DNA of 64,000 nt, from contig NC_043743.1 of assembly GCF_004337985.1 (NCBI RefSeq), positions 1,693,882 through 1,757,881 of the forward strand, in the 5' to 3' direction. Origin of the DNA: Pyricularia pennisetigena (taxonomy: Eukaryota; Ascomycota; Sordariomycetes; Magnaporthales; Pyriculariaceae). Shown here one piece after another: positions 1 to 12,371 of the stretch; the first letter of the stretch is position 1; each line of letters starts with the position of its first letter. Both the position numbers and the translations under genes were made by a program. The notes under the pieces were generated by a model. That model was not told where the DNA came from and searched no databases. It was given only the letters and a program-made list of their open reading frames with translations.

Positions 1-2301
1 TGTCTGGCTCTCCCTTGCTGGCGTTCTCAAACAGCTCCCTGATGACGCGGCGTAGAGTCTTGCCCGACCTCGTCTTGGGGATCATGCCCTGGCCGCGGAT
101 GATACCACGGAGCGCCGCGATGGCGCCGACCTGCTTGCGGATGAGTTGCTGTATCTCAGACAGCAGTTGTTCGTCCGTCATATCCTCGTTGCTCGGCGTG
201 GTCGTCACCAGCGCGAATGGCATCTGCCCCTTGAGTGAATCGGGGATGCCGACGACGCAGACTTCGGTCACCAGGGGGTGGCTGGTGATTGCTTCCTCCA
301 AAGTGCCTGAGAAGAGAATGATATTAGCATTTGTCGGGCAATCAATCGCCTTCCATATAGCTTGAACTGGGAAAATGGCTGCGGCTTACCAGTAGATAGC
401 CGGTGGGCTGCAACATTGATAATATCGTCTATAAAATCCATGTTAGCCGTGTCCTGGAATCCATTATAGCGTAGCACAGTTTTACCTGATCTGCTCATGA
501 TGTGCACGTAACCATCCTCGTCAATGACACCGGTATCGCCCGTGTCGACCCAGAGTCCATTGAAGCGCTTAAAGTAGCCCCGGAAGAATCTGGGCTCGTC
601 ATTCCACAGCGTCCGGAACGCGGTTGGGGCAAGGGGTGTGGCCATGACAATGTTGCCCATCTTGCCCCTGGGAAGCTCTTCACCTTCGTCATTCACAACC
701 CTCACGTCAAACCCAGGCATCGGCTTGCCCGCGCTGCCGGGTTTGGATCTCAGAGGCCGAATCTTCTGGGTTCTGACGCAAGTCTTGCCGTCCTTGCCAT
801 GTTGCGGGACCAGTGCAATTCCCGAGATGGGCGAGCCGGACTCGGTCGACCACCAGTTGTCTATGACGTGGGCGTCGGGCGCGGCATGTTTGTCCAAAAC
901 CTCCTGGTACGCTTCCACGATCGCGGGCTCCGACCTTTCACCGGCTAGGAAGAGAGCTCGAAGGCTCTTCAAGCCTCCGCGCCGACCGTACTTTTCGACA
1001 AACTCACTATCGGGGTCAGCCTTTCGGATGGCCCTGAGTGCAGTCGGCGCCGTAAAGAGACTGTTGACTTTGTACTCTTCGACGATGCGCCAAAACGCTC
1101 CAGCATCAGGGGTTCCTACAGGCTTCCCTTCGTAGAGCACCGTAGCGGCGCCAGTGATGAGCGGACCATAGAGTGTGTAGGAGTGTGAGACCACCCAACC
1201 GATGTCGCTGAAACAGGCCATCTGATTAGGTGCAGAAGAAGAATTACGTCAGTGGAGCTTTTTGTATAAATTCGGGTATGCATCCGCGTTCATCAGAGTT
1301 TTGTCTTGACTTACAACATCCCCAGGACCATGGATGCCAAACTTGGAGTTGATGGACAAGTGCAGACCGACGGCGTGTCCCCCTGAATCCCTCACAACAC
1401 CTTTCGGCAAGCCCGTTGTTCCACTGGTGTATATGATGTAGATAGGATCGCTGCTACCCACAGGGACACACTCGACAGGAGGCAGCTTTCTCGCCTTGGC
1501 CGAGGAGACGAGTTTGTGCCATATGCGCTCACCATCCTCTCGCCTCACCGGCTCCCATCGCAGCTGCTCGCGCTGCCACACAATGGTCTTTGAAGGCTTC
1601 CATTTGCAGTTCGCGACGGCTTCTTTGACCAGATTACGATATGCTAACGGGCCCTTACCCGCTTCAATGCCGCACGATGCCGTCAGGATGGCAACGGGAC
1701 GTGAGGCGTCGATTCGTTGGGCTAGAGCTCCAGATGCAAAGCCACCAAACACGACGGAGTGGATGGCGCCGAGGCGATTTATAGCCAGTATACCGATGAG
1801 AGCGGCGGGTATCATGGGCACTGCATCGGAGTCAATTAATGGCCCTGTTTTCATGTTCGAACTCATAGGGAGGGAAAAAAAAAATAAAAGAAAACGGTAG
1901 TGGCTGGACGCACTATAAACCAAAACAACATCCCCTTTTCTTACACCCTCCTGCCTCAAAACGGCAGCAAACATGGCGACCTCCTCTAGAAGCTCCTTAT
2001 AGCTGAGTCGCTGTTTCGTTGCAGTCACGGGACTGTCGTAAAAGATTGCCGGGGCATCGCCGTTGCCCTTTTCGACATGCCGGTCTAGACAGTTGTAGCA
2101 TGTCGAAATCTCACCGCCTGGGAACCACTCCCAGTGTGGGTGCGACACCTCAGAGTCTCCATCGAGGACTTTCTTTGAACTCTTGTTTAGGATTGCAGAG
2201 GGTTTCTTGTGCCAGTACAGATGCTCAGCTTGTTGGCCCCAGAAAGAGACCGGGTCAGCCAGCGAGTGGGCGTGTAACTCGTCTTGCGGATGATTGTCCA
2301 T
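1..2301 (-). CDS. Acetyl/propionyl-CoA synthetase-like protein (ACSS3 type), 3' end missing
   Basis: AMP-forming acyl-CoA synthetase of the acetyl-CoA/propionyl-CoA synthetase group, which adenylates a short-chain acid and transfers it to CoA. Exons by splice sites and phase: 2301-1914, 1820-1315, 1221-486, 428-390 and 306-1, giving about 658 visible residues. Seen in order: an N-terminal ACAS-like region (HWEWFPGG), GDVVLVYMPMIP formed across intron 1, the AMP-binding loop YTSGTTGLPKG, the GWVVSHSY and DNWWSTESG regions, TGDTG, and near the window edge PKTRSGK with the catalytic lysine. Some 30 residues and the stop lie left of base 1. Donor 1 is GTGCGT. The 39-nt exon 4 rejoins the hinge region so that it reads DDIINVAAHRLSTGTLEEA. 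The start is the ATG giving MDNHPQDE; the upstream in-frame open stretch has no family similarity that I recognise. Family certain; acetate versus propionate preference is inference. Confidence 0.9.
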
Positions 2302-5181
2302 GCTGGATCTTGTGCTTGCTGCTGTGCTGTAAAGTACTTTCTGCAAAGTGCCTGAGCTCTTTTCAGCGCCTAGGCTTATTGCAGAAATTGGTACTGGTTT
2401 CTGGTATATACTCAGGGGCAGCAGCCCGATTTGTACCCCAGTCGACACCGTACACTTCCATTTGGCCGCGAGCCCCAATGCCGATCGAGGACCGCTACGA
2501 AAGACGCTCATGGAGAGCGACAGGGAGTGTCCCTCATTTGACGACACACACACACACACACACAATGCACCGCAACCAGTGGAATGCGGAGAAGAATGCG
2601 TACCACCCCCAAGACACAACCGGCCTAAATTCCTGGTCCCAGGTAGAGAGGTACAGTACCTAAGGTCGGTCCAATTTGGTCGGGTCCGTTCGTCCACGCG
2701 CCGTCGAGAAGTCCTCGGCTATCACTTCGCACGGCTGAAGGAAAACCGTTTGTTGACTTGATCTGCGCCGACGGTTCATCTGCAGGCTAGTCCGTCCTTC
2801 TATAGGCCTCTTTCATCCTAATTTTGAATCAAGACCTGGTTGTCCCCAAGAGGCCAAGCAGTCTAGCCCAGAGCTTGCTTCCCCCGCATCAATCAATTCC
2901 TTTTCCCCGGCTTGCATCATACCTCGCCTGGGCACACATTTCTACCTTAGCTGCCATTTTGTGAGAACCGAAATGATGTCATGGTCGCGGAGAGAAGTGA
3001 CTCGATTTGCATTATATGTTTATGGAAGCGAATAAAACTAGTTTAGGGCGAAATTTGACGATGAATTTCTCAAAATGAGAAAAAGTTTGAAATGGCTAGG
3101 TTTGGATGAGGACTTATCAGGCAAGCGTGTTTTAGGCCACTAATGTACTGTACCTTCTCGGTTCAAAGCTCCGGCCCGCTATACTTTGGCTCCCGCTAGA
3201 GCGATAGCAACCACGTGATCTCGGTTATTACAGCCTGCCTCTAAAGTCTGGTTTGCACTGGAGAAAGAAAGCTTCAGTTACGTTCAATTCAACCTTGGCA
3301 CATGTGAGCGATCACGGAACCTCAAACCCTGTATCATAATATCCTCTGGATGATTTTACCATTAGATTTATCTGGAGGTGCATTTGCTAGCTTAGCTTGC
3401 CCTGACCTTTTATTATCTGCAATCAACTAGCCCGACATTACCCATCGACCTAGGATTCAATTTTTGCCAACTATATTATGATGCTTTGATGTGGTTTATG
3501 AAGATTCTGGTAACAGCGAAGGTGTGGACCCAATGCTCCTGCAACAACAACCCTACTAGTAAATATCCAGAAAGTTACTTCAACAAGGCCTCCAGCCACG
3601 GTCGATTACTATCAAAGCAGCAGGCCTAATGCTCAACCCACCTTGTGTTTGTTACCGACCCGCCTTCGGCTTTTGCATCTTCAGAGGTATCTAACGCGTC
3701 AGCAACAAGTCCATCTTTATGGGCACCCAGAGAACCATACTGTGGGCTTTTCAAACGAGACAAGGTATGACATTTTGTTCAGACGCGTTTCCCAAGCAGT
3801 ACAGGATTTTGGACCTCGTTATCAACCAAGCTCCTGGCTCGACGTACATTAACCTTTGATCCACAAAGAGGTGTTCTTGGTTAATGAGAAGGAATATCGG
3901 CATAGCCACTACTTGCGTAGTGGGTATTCTCGTCACCATGCCATGTCCATTGTTCAACCAGCAGAGACACCCAGCATTTCATTCCTAAGCGGCATTTCGG
4001 TATTGTCATAACTAACCAAGTTAAGTCGTTAGTTATTAATTTTGACGTTTGTGTTAGTAAAAAAATATCTTTGTCTCTTTCTTGTTCTTTGTCCATCGTC
4101 GAATGGCAAGAAAACTCTTCCAAGATGTTTGATTCGGTCATATCCGGGTGGAGAGGGGCAAGGTAAAGTCGCACTTACACGGTAGCATACCACGGTGAGC
4201 CACCCCCTGCCCATGCATAGAGAAGGGCTAGACAACTGCAAGATGGCGAAAGGCGGCCCAAAGATATCCGTCAAGAAACAAGGTAGTTTATTTGTTTGTT
4301 TGTCCGCCACTTTTATCTTAACGAACATGGTGGCCCTAGTGCAATATACCTTTTTTTCATCTTTTCTTCTTCCTTCTTCCTTTTTCTTCACCTTCTGCCA
4401 TCTTGTGTTTGTGTTTCGCCTTGTCGATAGCCCGGAGTGATTTTATTGTTCCACCACACCACAGGTTTGATGTTGCACGCCCCTTCTTCATTGGCGGCAG
4501 GCAAAAAGGGGACAGGTAAACAAACCAAAAGATAAAACAAGGAAAGAAATGAGCAAAGCTCAAACAAGGCAAGCGAAGTGAGCTCCTGTCTGCTTGTCAC
4601 GTGGGAGACACAAGCTAGCTCTTGCGATGGACTGCATGCGGTTAACCGCCCTCCCTGGCGCGGAAAACCCAGGCGAAGACATACTGCCCAGGCCTCCGTT
4701 TGCTCTTGCTTCCCGGCTTAAGTAGAAATGGGAAACAAGCCAGACCGTCAAACCATCATCGATGGGCGTCATTCAAAAGAAGTCGTATCGGCTTGCCCTC
4801 GGCCTCTCATCATCTCCAATACCGCTTCTGTTGCCTTATCCACATGTCTTTACAGCTCCTGTCTCTTTGTGCTGTGTCTTTAGTAACGCGGCTGCGAGCA
4901 CCGGACTAAACATCCTCCAAATCTGCGTACCTGGGATCTTTGCTGTCTGTTCGCTCGTCATTTGAGTTTGCTGCAGCTCTCCGTCGGTCTTGCCAGCATT
5001 TCCAGCACTTCTGCACGTCAGTTAGTATAAATCGACAGTCTAGTCGGGCCAATAACCTGACTCCCGTTTGTGCACGCCGCCTGCCGCCCGCCTCACACGT
5101 CAGGGATATAACGACAGGCCCCTTATCAAAATCCTCGACAACTTGGCTTCTTCGCTGCCTTCTCTGTTTGCTTCTTGAACC
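2302..5181. other. Intergenic region between divergent genes, with (AC)10 microsatellite
   Basis: This 2.9-kb divergent spacer separates the acyl-CoA synthetase from the CCCH protein gene. It has a perfect (AC)10 run at 2544-2564, about 245 bp upstream of the synthetase ATG. The middle (about 2760-4600) is moderately AT-rich with only short, unrelated open frames. The part at 4700-5181 is pyrimidine-rich and probably holds the promoter and 5' leader of the CCCH gene. No tRNA or conserved protein was recognised. Confidence 0.6.
2544..2564. repeat. (AC)10 dinucleotide microsatellite
   Basis: Uninterrupted AC repeat read directly from the sequence, in the upstream region of the acyl-CoA synthetase gene. 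Confidence 0.95.
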
Positions 5182-8100
5182 ATGGACTTCCCTAACCAAC
5201 CTCCGTCGACCTCGGGCTTCAGAGCTCCACCTGCTGTTCAAAACGCTGCCAGCACTGCGTTCAGAATATCATCCCCTACTAGACTCAGCCCTGCCATATC
5301 TCACTCTCCCTGTTCTTCAACAGCATCGTTTACAGTCACCGACGGAGTGAAAGTCTCGAGAAAACGCTCACCTGATTCCATACTGCGAGCTCACGACTTC
5401 GATCTCCTCGTTCATTCTGTAGGTCCCAAATCGCCAAGTGCAACGGCAGATATACTAGATCTTTACTCCGAGACCGCGTCCAACATCATGAATGAACCGC
5501 AAAATCTTCAAGGTCGTGACAGCCGGGGTGAGATAGAAGACCTCTTGACAGGCCGGTGTCCGAGTACGCCGAGCAGACTGGAAGTGTGCATGGGTGGTGG
5601 TTCAGGTGGGTATCACCAACCACGCTATGTCGATACTGATCCCGGCCTTTGGTGGCCAGATGTTCCAAATGCGTGCAGCAGCCGGGCGAGTCCTGCTTCC
5701 TACTTCGCTTCTTTTCAAACTGGAGGCGGTGACGCCGGCGGTGGCTATGGCACCAGCAATTGCGGCGCCGACGGTGCTCTGAATTCCCCATCGGCTCCCT
5801 TCTCGACGGGCATACCAGCCGCCGAACCACAGCTAAGGGGAAGCTCTGCCGCAGGTGATATTGTAACTTCAACCGAGACTGGAAAGAACGACCGGAGCTG
5901 TCAGAAACAGGCGCAATCACGCAGAAACAACAATAATGCCACAGGGGGTAAGCAAACGCCCTGATTTTCTCCACTTACCACCTTCATTGATCTCCTTCAG
6001 TTCAACAAAGAAACGCAGGTCCTTTCATGCGCATTTTCTTGTGTGAGGGGTGAGGTTCTGTCATCGTCTCGAAAATCGAGTTGAGATATCACTTTTCTGA
6101 CGAGGAACTGACCGAATCCATGTTACCTAAAACCAACAGAACCTTCCACGAGCGGTGATTCGAGGCCTGGCTTGACTCTTCAGCAGCCGCTGGCACCGGT
6201 TGGCAAAAGTCGTACGGATAACAACGGTTTGGCAACTACGTCCTCGGTCGTGCCTTCCTCATTTGGTTTGCAGAGGCTCTCCAATTTGAATCAGAACCAC
6301 TACTACTGGCCATCCTCCCGCCCAAACTTCTCGTCTCCCACTTCCTCTCCCGTACAATATCGCCACAACGGCACCAATAATCTCCCTAACTCTTCATTTT
6401 CTGTTGCTGCTCCGGGCTCAGGCTTGCCAGGCTCCACGGTCTTTCAGCCCGTGATCGAGCCAGGTAGGCAGTCTTCCGTATCAACCACTGAGATATCAGG
6501 CAACCCTCCTGTGACTCTTTCCAAGCGCTGGGAGTCGCTTTCACGAAATTCAGTTTCAATTTTGCAGCCTGCCCAGCACCATAACCTGCAGAACCAACAA
6601 AACGCTTTCTTCAACCATCGCAACTCAACCAGAGCAGCTCATCGCAAACATCACCACCCCGTCACTGAAGCGACATCAAACAATACGATGTCATCCGCGG
6701 GTGCTTCGAGCGCACACATGGCGCAAACTTCTCTGTCACAGTCATCGCCCATTTCGACTGCTCGGACCAGTGGTGGGCTTTCTGATGACGAAGCCCCGAA
6801 CACTGCGAACGAGTATGATGATGGCGAGAACTACTTTGCCTACTGCTTTGATCGAGGCAACGGACGCTATACACGCCTAATCCCCGCCGATGTGCTCCCT
6901 CCGCTGATGGATATCCCTTCGGTGGAGCACAGCTGCGCCGGAATGCGGGTGTTGCCAGTTCCGCGAAACCTTGCGCCAACCGGCCGATCTATCAACATGC
7001 AGCCTGTTGATTTTGCTACGGTAAGCACTTTCCAAACGGTAATTTCATTTCTCAAAATCAGATTTAGCGGATGGCCTCGATACAAATGGCCAGTGTGTTT
7101 GCTGGCATCCCCAAATCTGGCGCAAGAAGAGAGCGACCGGAGAAGTTCCGGTGAGCGAGAAACTTCCTGAACTGTCATTTGCTAAGCTTCAACTCGTCCG
7201 GGCAGTCTCATCGCGACTCCGTTTCCTTTGCAACTTCTCTCTCGAGAAGCCCGGATCTTGTTCAGGTACATGACCCTTGCTTTTGCCTTTTGAAGTTTTT
7301 GACATGTGTGCTCTTCCATGCATATCTATGTGTCGCTGCGTCTTGGTAAGATTCAGATAATACCAACGCACAGTCACCGCTGTACCCCATGGTTGCTCAG
7401 TTCATACGATGCGGGGAACTCAGAGTTCATGGTAGCAGAAGAGATAAAGTGTACAAGGAGCCATTAGATGGACCAACTACTAACACTCTCTTGTCATTAC
7501 AAGTCGCGCATCGACAACATCGTCGCCACGCAGCCTCAACCCATGCCTCCGACGACCCCAAAGCGCCTCAAGATATACTGCGACAAATGGGTTCATGAGG
7601 GTGTCTGTGCATTCACCCAGCAGGGATGCAAGTATAAGCACGAGATGCCGTTTGACCGTGAGACGCAGAAGTCCCTTGGACTGTTTCATGGCCTTCCTTC
7701 ATGGTGGCGGAAACATCACAGCGAGCTGCAACGCCAGATCGAAGCCAGCGACGCTTCTCCTACTGACCAACAAGCTCTAGTTGTGGGCAGCCGCTCCCTC
7801 AACGCCTCTGGCGAGGAGCCCATTTACCTTGGAGGTGGCGTAGATGGGTATGGTGGCCATGTTCAGACTCCCCTAGCCGGCCGCCGACAGCACCATTCCA
7901 CTGACCTTTCTTGGAGGCGGCAAGAGGCTCATTCAATGGCCTCGACGGTTGAGATGACTTCGCCCCCTACCCCTCCGTCATCGGGTTCCCGAGCCAACAA
8001 GACATTTACCATGCCTGAGCATACAGATTCCTCCGCTTCCCATGGCAGGCGACGATTTTCGAATTCTGGACGTGGTGGAGTTATGTCTGGCTTCGGTGGA

Positions 8101-8486
8101 CATGTCAGTAAGTCCCCCCCGGAAGCCCATCACCGTCCTGATAGACAAGTGACGAATATTTGCTTCATCGCTATATCACTACCGTCAGCTTAGAGTCTAA
8201 CTATTGAAACATGGCAATAGCACCGTACGTGACGGCAGGTCATGGGCTGCCTGTGGGACGTGGAGGCGACAGATCAGCTGGCTGGGGTGCTGTTGGGACT
8301 CCTGTCCCGACTGGATTCCAACTTCCCGCTGGCTCGGCTGCCCGCTCTGGACCACAGAATCGCCCTGAGCGAAGAGGAAGCAACAAGTTCGCCTCCATGA
8401 ACATGTTTGATCAGCTCTCGCTCGAAAATCCGCCAGATTCCCCCGATGATGCGGATGACAACGGCGAGGGCGCCCAGCTAGCTTAG
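5182..8486 (+). CDS. CCCH-type zinc-finger protein, function unknown
   Basis: Four exons proposed: 5182-5947, 6140-7020, 7504-8107 and 8221-8486, giving 838 residues. Junctions keep phase (ACA GGG G|AA CCT; GTC A|CA CCG). The N-terminal 500 residues are Ser/Pro/Asn-rich and probably disordered. A short conserved-looking acidic block (YDDGENYFAYCFDRGNG) precedes a single C-x8-C-x6-C-x3-H finger at about residues 575-595 (CDKWVHEGVCAFTQQGCKYKH, shown split: CDKWVHEGVC, AFTQQG, CKYKH). It is followed by FHGLPSWWRKH and a Gly/Ser-rich tail. Such fingers usually bind RNA, but the target here is unknown. Intron 2 is 483 nt, unusually long for this window. An open stretch at 7068-7150 inside it looks exon-like but breaks the frame with the splice sites I can find, so the model between 7020 and 7504 is the least certain part. 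Other fungi have similar single-finger proteins, but I do not recognise a named one. Confidence 0.8.
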
Positions 8487-9854
8487 CACTCGAGATGCTA
8501 TTCAAGCACTGGCTGCGCCGGAAAAGAAAAAAAGAAAAAAAAAAAAAGAACCCCGAGAAACCAGAGAAAAAAAAGAAACAGAATGAGAAACAACAAAAAA
8601 ACAGAGGAGAATGAGACGCTGGCCGCGAACCTCCGTCCAGCTAACTGGAGTGTTGCGTTGCGCGATGATGTGAGTTTTGCTGAAAAACAACTTTTGGCTT
8701 ACTTGCTAGATTGCTGACCTCTCCCATAGGACTGAATTTCTTAGTCCCTGTTATTTGGTGCTGATACTTACAATTAGATCATGTCGATGAAGGGTATCTA
8801 TCTATGTCAGGATGCGGCAAGCCAAATCAAATATGGAAGGACCCTATCTATGATGATAGGGGCGTATTGCCTAGCGCGATCTGCAACATTTCAACCATTC
8901 TTTCGGATTGGCTTGTCATCGAATTCTTGAAGATTCTTCTATCTTTCCTTTTCTATGTCTCGGATCTCTGACAAAGTCGAGAACACTGGCTCGCGTCAAA
9001 CGCAGCTCTTCAGCATTTCTTTAAGCTTTCCTTTACGGCAGTTTCCGCTTCACGCGCTTCAGGGGTCGGATCTCATTCCAACGGTACTTGCTGGTCGTGA
9101 CTTGACGAGGATGCCTCGATATTGGCTGATGCTAGAGCTGTCGAGCACATCGGACGGAGCCACTGCACCTTCGGTTGACTGCCTACCTGCCTTGAGTTCT
9201 CGATCTCCCCCAAAATTTCCTCTTCTGTTATTAAATTTCTGGTTCGCGTCAAGGGAGGCGGCCGTCTGTACGTATGTATAGAATGAACGGTTATTTAAGT
9301 TGGTCACTGATCCTTTGGATCGGACCAGGATAGTTTTATTGGGCAGTATGACCCAATCACGGAATTTCAATTGCATTCAAGAAAAGAAAAAAGAGATGTT
9401 ATTGTGACCAGAAGATGCAACTAATCAATTGTACCATACAGTGTAATGGCGTACAGTATTATTACAGTGTGGTGTCTCTGAAGCTCAATCCACTTTGTTG
9501 CTGCGGGGCTGCGGGCAGCGGGCAACAGCGGACGGTGGGGAGCTCACAGCTCCATCGTTTCTCGACGACACCAACTTCCTAGCTTGCCTGATAACCAGAC
9601 CACATTGCTACCTGGTAGATGCGAATACGTGCCCAGACCCCATAGACCTACGAAGGCCCGGATCATAGCCCAGTGGCCAACATAATCCTACAAAGTAACT
9701 TCGCCAAAAGACGGCAGAAACTTTGAAACCAAGCCAAGGCTTTCCAGTCCTATCCCGAGTTACTTCACGAGCACAGCACACATAAGCTGCCGATCGACCC
9801 CGAATCGCAAAAAGCTCCCTCGAGCAAGGCCCAACCCGCGCGGGGCGCTCGACC
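8487..9854. other. Intergenic region, A-rich 3' flank and CSN3 promoter
   Basis: A strongly A-rich, G-punctuated tract at about 8519-8605 lies just after the CCCH gene stop and is probably 3' UTR. The rest is mixed sequence leading to the start of the CSN3 gene. No gene was recognised. Confidence 0.6.
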
Positions 9855-11531
9855 ATGGATCACTGCGCGTCGGTCCTTTTGGCCTTCCCTACCGAAGAGG
9901 CTTCAAAGGCCGATAATGAGACGTACAACAAGGCCGTCAAGGCGCACATCTCCAACATCAACTCTCTTTTCAAGGAGCGTAGCGCCGTGATCGGAGACAA
10001 TGCCTACAATTTATTAGACGTATGTGGCGGCGGGGTACTCTGAGGGGCGATGGTGATGGCGATATGGCAAGTAGTTTGTTGGTGTTTACTCGGCTGACGA
10101 TGCTCGCTCGTTTGCACATGTAGCTGCTCAACCCGGCGGTAAACTCATTATCATACCTCTTTCTACTTGCCGCTTTACTGCCGCAAGGTACGAAGAATGC
10201 CGACTACGACAAGCAATTCGCAGAGCGTGTCATTCTCTTCTTCCGGCGCTTCGACCCTCGACAGATCCGGTACATGGGCGTTGCATTTTCCGACCTCTTT
10301 TCCGCCACTGGTCGACGTAATGTCATGCCAGTACGTCTTCTCCGACCGAGAAATTGGACATCGCATTTATATCATGGACCTGACTGATACATTTTTTTAC
10401 TCTTCGTAGCCAACCATAGCCGTTCCCATCTTGGCCGACGCCCTGCTTCGCCTCGATCCCTCGGGTTCCGTACTTACATCAAACCACATCTTCCTAATGA
10501 AGCTAGCGTATAACAGCAACGTTATCGGGCCTGCACTTCGGGTTGCCGCCAAACGTATTGTTCACTACCCGGGAATGATAAATCCACCAGACCCCAAGGC
10601 CCTGATTCTATGTGATCTTCGTCTCCCGCCGTCATCCTACATATCCCAAGACACTGGCTTCACCACGAGGCTCACGGCGCTCCAGGTCCTTGAGTACGAC
10701 TGGCTTGTCGGCTTGCTGTACTGCGCGGCCCGGGACTGGCCGGCAGCACAGGCAGCTTTTGCTCGCGCAGCGTCACACCCCTCCCGGGACTCGGGCGTGA
10801 GCAAAGTTATGCTCGAGGCGTTCAAGAAGTGGGTGCTGGTCAGCCTGTTGGCAGAAGGCCGCATCACCACACCCGGCGGGTTTCCGCAATACATCAGCCA
10901 GGCCTCCGCCAGGACGTTTGGTATCATGGCCCGGCCTTACGCGGCCGTTGCGAAGCGCTTCGAGTCGGCTGATGCCGACGCTCTTCGACTCGCGGTTGAA
11001 GTTTCTACCCAGCAGTTTGCCGAAGACGGCAACGAGGGTCTGATAGCTGAGGTCCTTGAGTCGCACCAGAAGTGGCAGATTGTACGCCTCCGAGAAGTTT
11101 ACTCAAAGGTCTCTCTCGCCGAGATCAACGCGAAGACAAAGAGTGCTGTCACCGGTGCCCCAGTCGGCAGCGAGGAGGAGTTGACGCAGCTTATTGAGAC
11201 TATGATCGCCTCGGGAATGCTGAGGGCTGCCATCGAACCACCTCGAGCAACCGGCAGCGACGGCACAACCACGCCCGCCTGCCTGGCGTTCCTGGCAGAG
11301 GAGGCCGACACTACGGAGCAGGAGGTAGCCCAGCGGATAGCCCAGTCCGTCGAGCGCATCAAGCAACTCGGAGCGGTCTACAACGCTACCAAGGAGCGGC
11401 TGGCCACGAGCAGGGAGTACATTAGGCACGCTGTAAAGGACCAGAAACGCGAGAAGGACAACCGAGAGGGCGGCTTCGAGACGCAGATCGAGGACGAGGA
11501 TCTAATGTCCGGCATAGTATCTGGGCAGTAG
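9855..11531 (+). CDS. csn3: COP9 signalosome complex subunit 3
   Basis: Subunit of the COP9 signalosome, the nuclear complex that removes Nedd8 from cullins. Three exons: 9855-10019, 10124-10330 and 10410-11531, 497 residues, with all junctions in phase 0 (GAC|CTG and CCA|CCA). The N-terminus has repeated short helices (residues 56-124, ending GRRNVMP). Residues about 125-330 form the TPR-like helical repeat region typical of CSN3 (LRLDPSGSVLTSNH, YDWLVGLLYCAARDW). A PCI/winged-helix region follows, with VYSKVSLAEI and ETMIASGMLRAAIE, then a charged C-terminal helix ending in DEDLMSGIVSGQ. The start ATG has a good context (ACC ATG G). Length matches filamentous-fungal CSN3. It converges on the dienelactone hydrolase gene. 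Assignment rests on overall pattern rather than a catalytic motif, since CSN3 has none. Confidence 0.88.
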
Positions 11532-12371
11532 GAAAGCCTGTTTTTGAATCCAGAAATGTGGCATGCGGATGCTGAACAGTATACATTTGACTTTTGATGT
11601 GTTGAATGAAACCCACAATTCAGTTCCTGACGTGTGGCAAGACTTCGGCATACCACTTTTTGCTTTGGGTTACTAGTCGTATGAAATGGGGGAGTTTGAT
11701 TTGATTTCTACACAATGAGCAACGGAGTTACGGGGCAGGCGAATGGGAACAATGGACCAGACAGACAGCTCGTTTTCACTTTTTCTTTTCCGGTCGCACA
11801 AGAATTCATGACTTCGTTCGGGCGGTTACGAAAAGACCTTGATGTACGAATGGAGAGTGCGTCGAATCGACTATGCATCGCGCTGGAGCAACTAGACGTT
11901 CTTGATTACTTGGACTTCTTTATCAAGGGGTTGTTTTGGGTCAGGTTGATCGACGGTAAGGTCTATGGCGCGACAACCAGGTTCAACCAGTCTAATACAG
12001 AACTAGCTGTGGTAAATGATAGAGGATACACATACAACTAGATAACCTCGTATCTACTCTGTGCACGAATGGTTGATAAATGACATTGCGAACCGTGAAT
12101 ATGTGTCAGTGTCAAATGGACCGCTGATAAGGAAAACTGACTGCTTGTCAAAATGGCCCTTGATTTCTGTTGACCGAATCGGTGTCGCGAAAACAACAAC
12201 TAAGTTGGTATCTCAGGTACACATCAATCCCTAATCCCAACCATGTGCGACTGGAACACACTACACTGAAGGGGGCTTTTTTTTCAAAGGATGATTAAAA
12301 AAAAATAGCTCTTCTGCTATCTACGTTGCCCAAAAGTCCGTAACGCCATGCCCTCACAGCTCCCACCCCAT
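11532..12371. other. Intergenic region between convergent 3' ends
   Basis: An 840-bp spacer between the stops of CSN3 (+) and the dienelactone hydrolase gene (-), so both 3' UTRs fall here. It contains one 108-codon open frame (listed separately, weak) and A/T homopolymers near 12278-12305. Nothing else was recognised. Confidence 0.6.
11715..12041 (+). CDS. Possible small ORF, 108 codons, unsupported by homology
   Basis: An uninterrupted ATG-initiated frame (begins MSNGVTGQANG, ends DRGYTYN) inside the convergent 3'-end spacer. It has no domain I recognise, no signal peptide and no visible promoter. Its length is within chance for this composition. It overlaps the likely 3' UTR of CSN3 on the same strand, so a non-coding reading is more probable. 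It is listed because it is the only long frame in the spacer. Confidence 0.15.
   Translation: MSNGVTGQANGNNGPDRQLVFTFSFPVAQEFMTSFGRLRKDLDVRMESASNRLCIALEQLDVLDYLDFFIKGLFWVRLIDGKVYGATTRFNQSNTELAVVNDRGYTYN

Noticed and set aside
4029..4391. 120-codon Lys/Glu-rich minus-strand frame
   Set aside because: Its composition comes from a pyrimidine-rich low-complexity tract on the plus strand.
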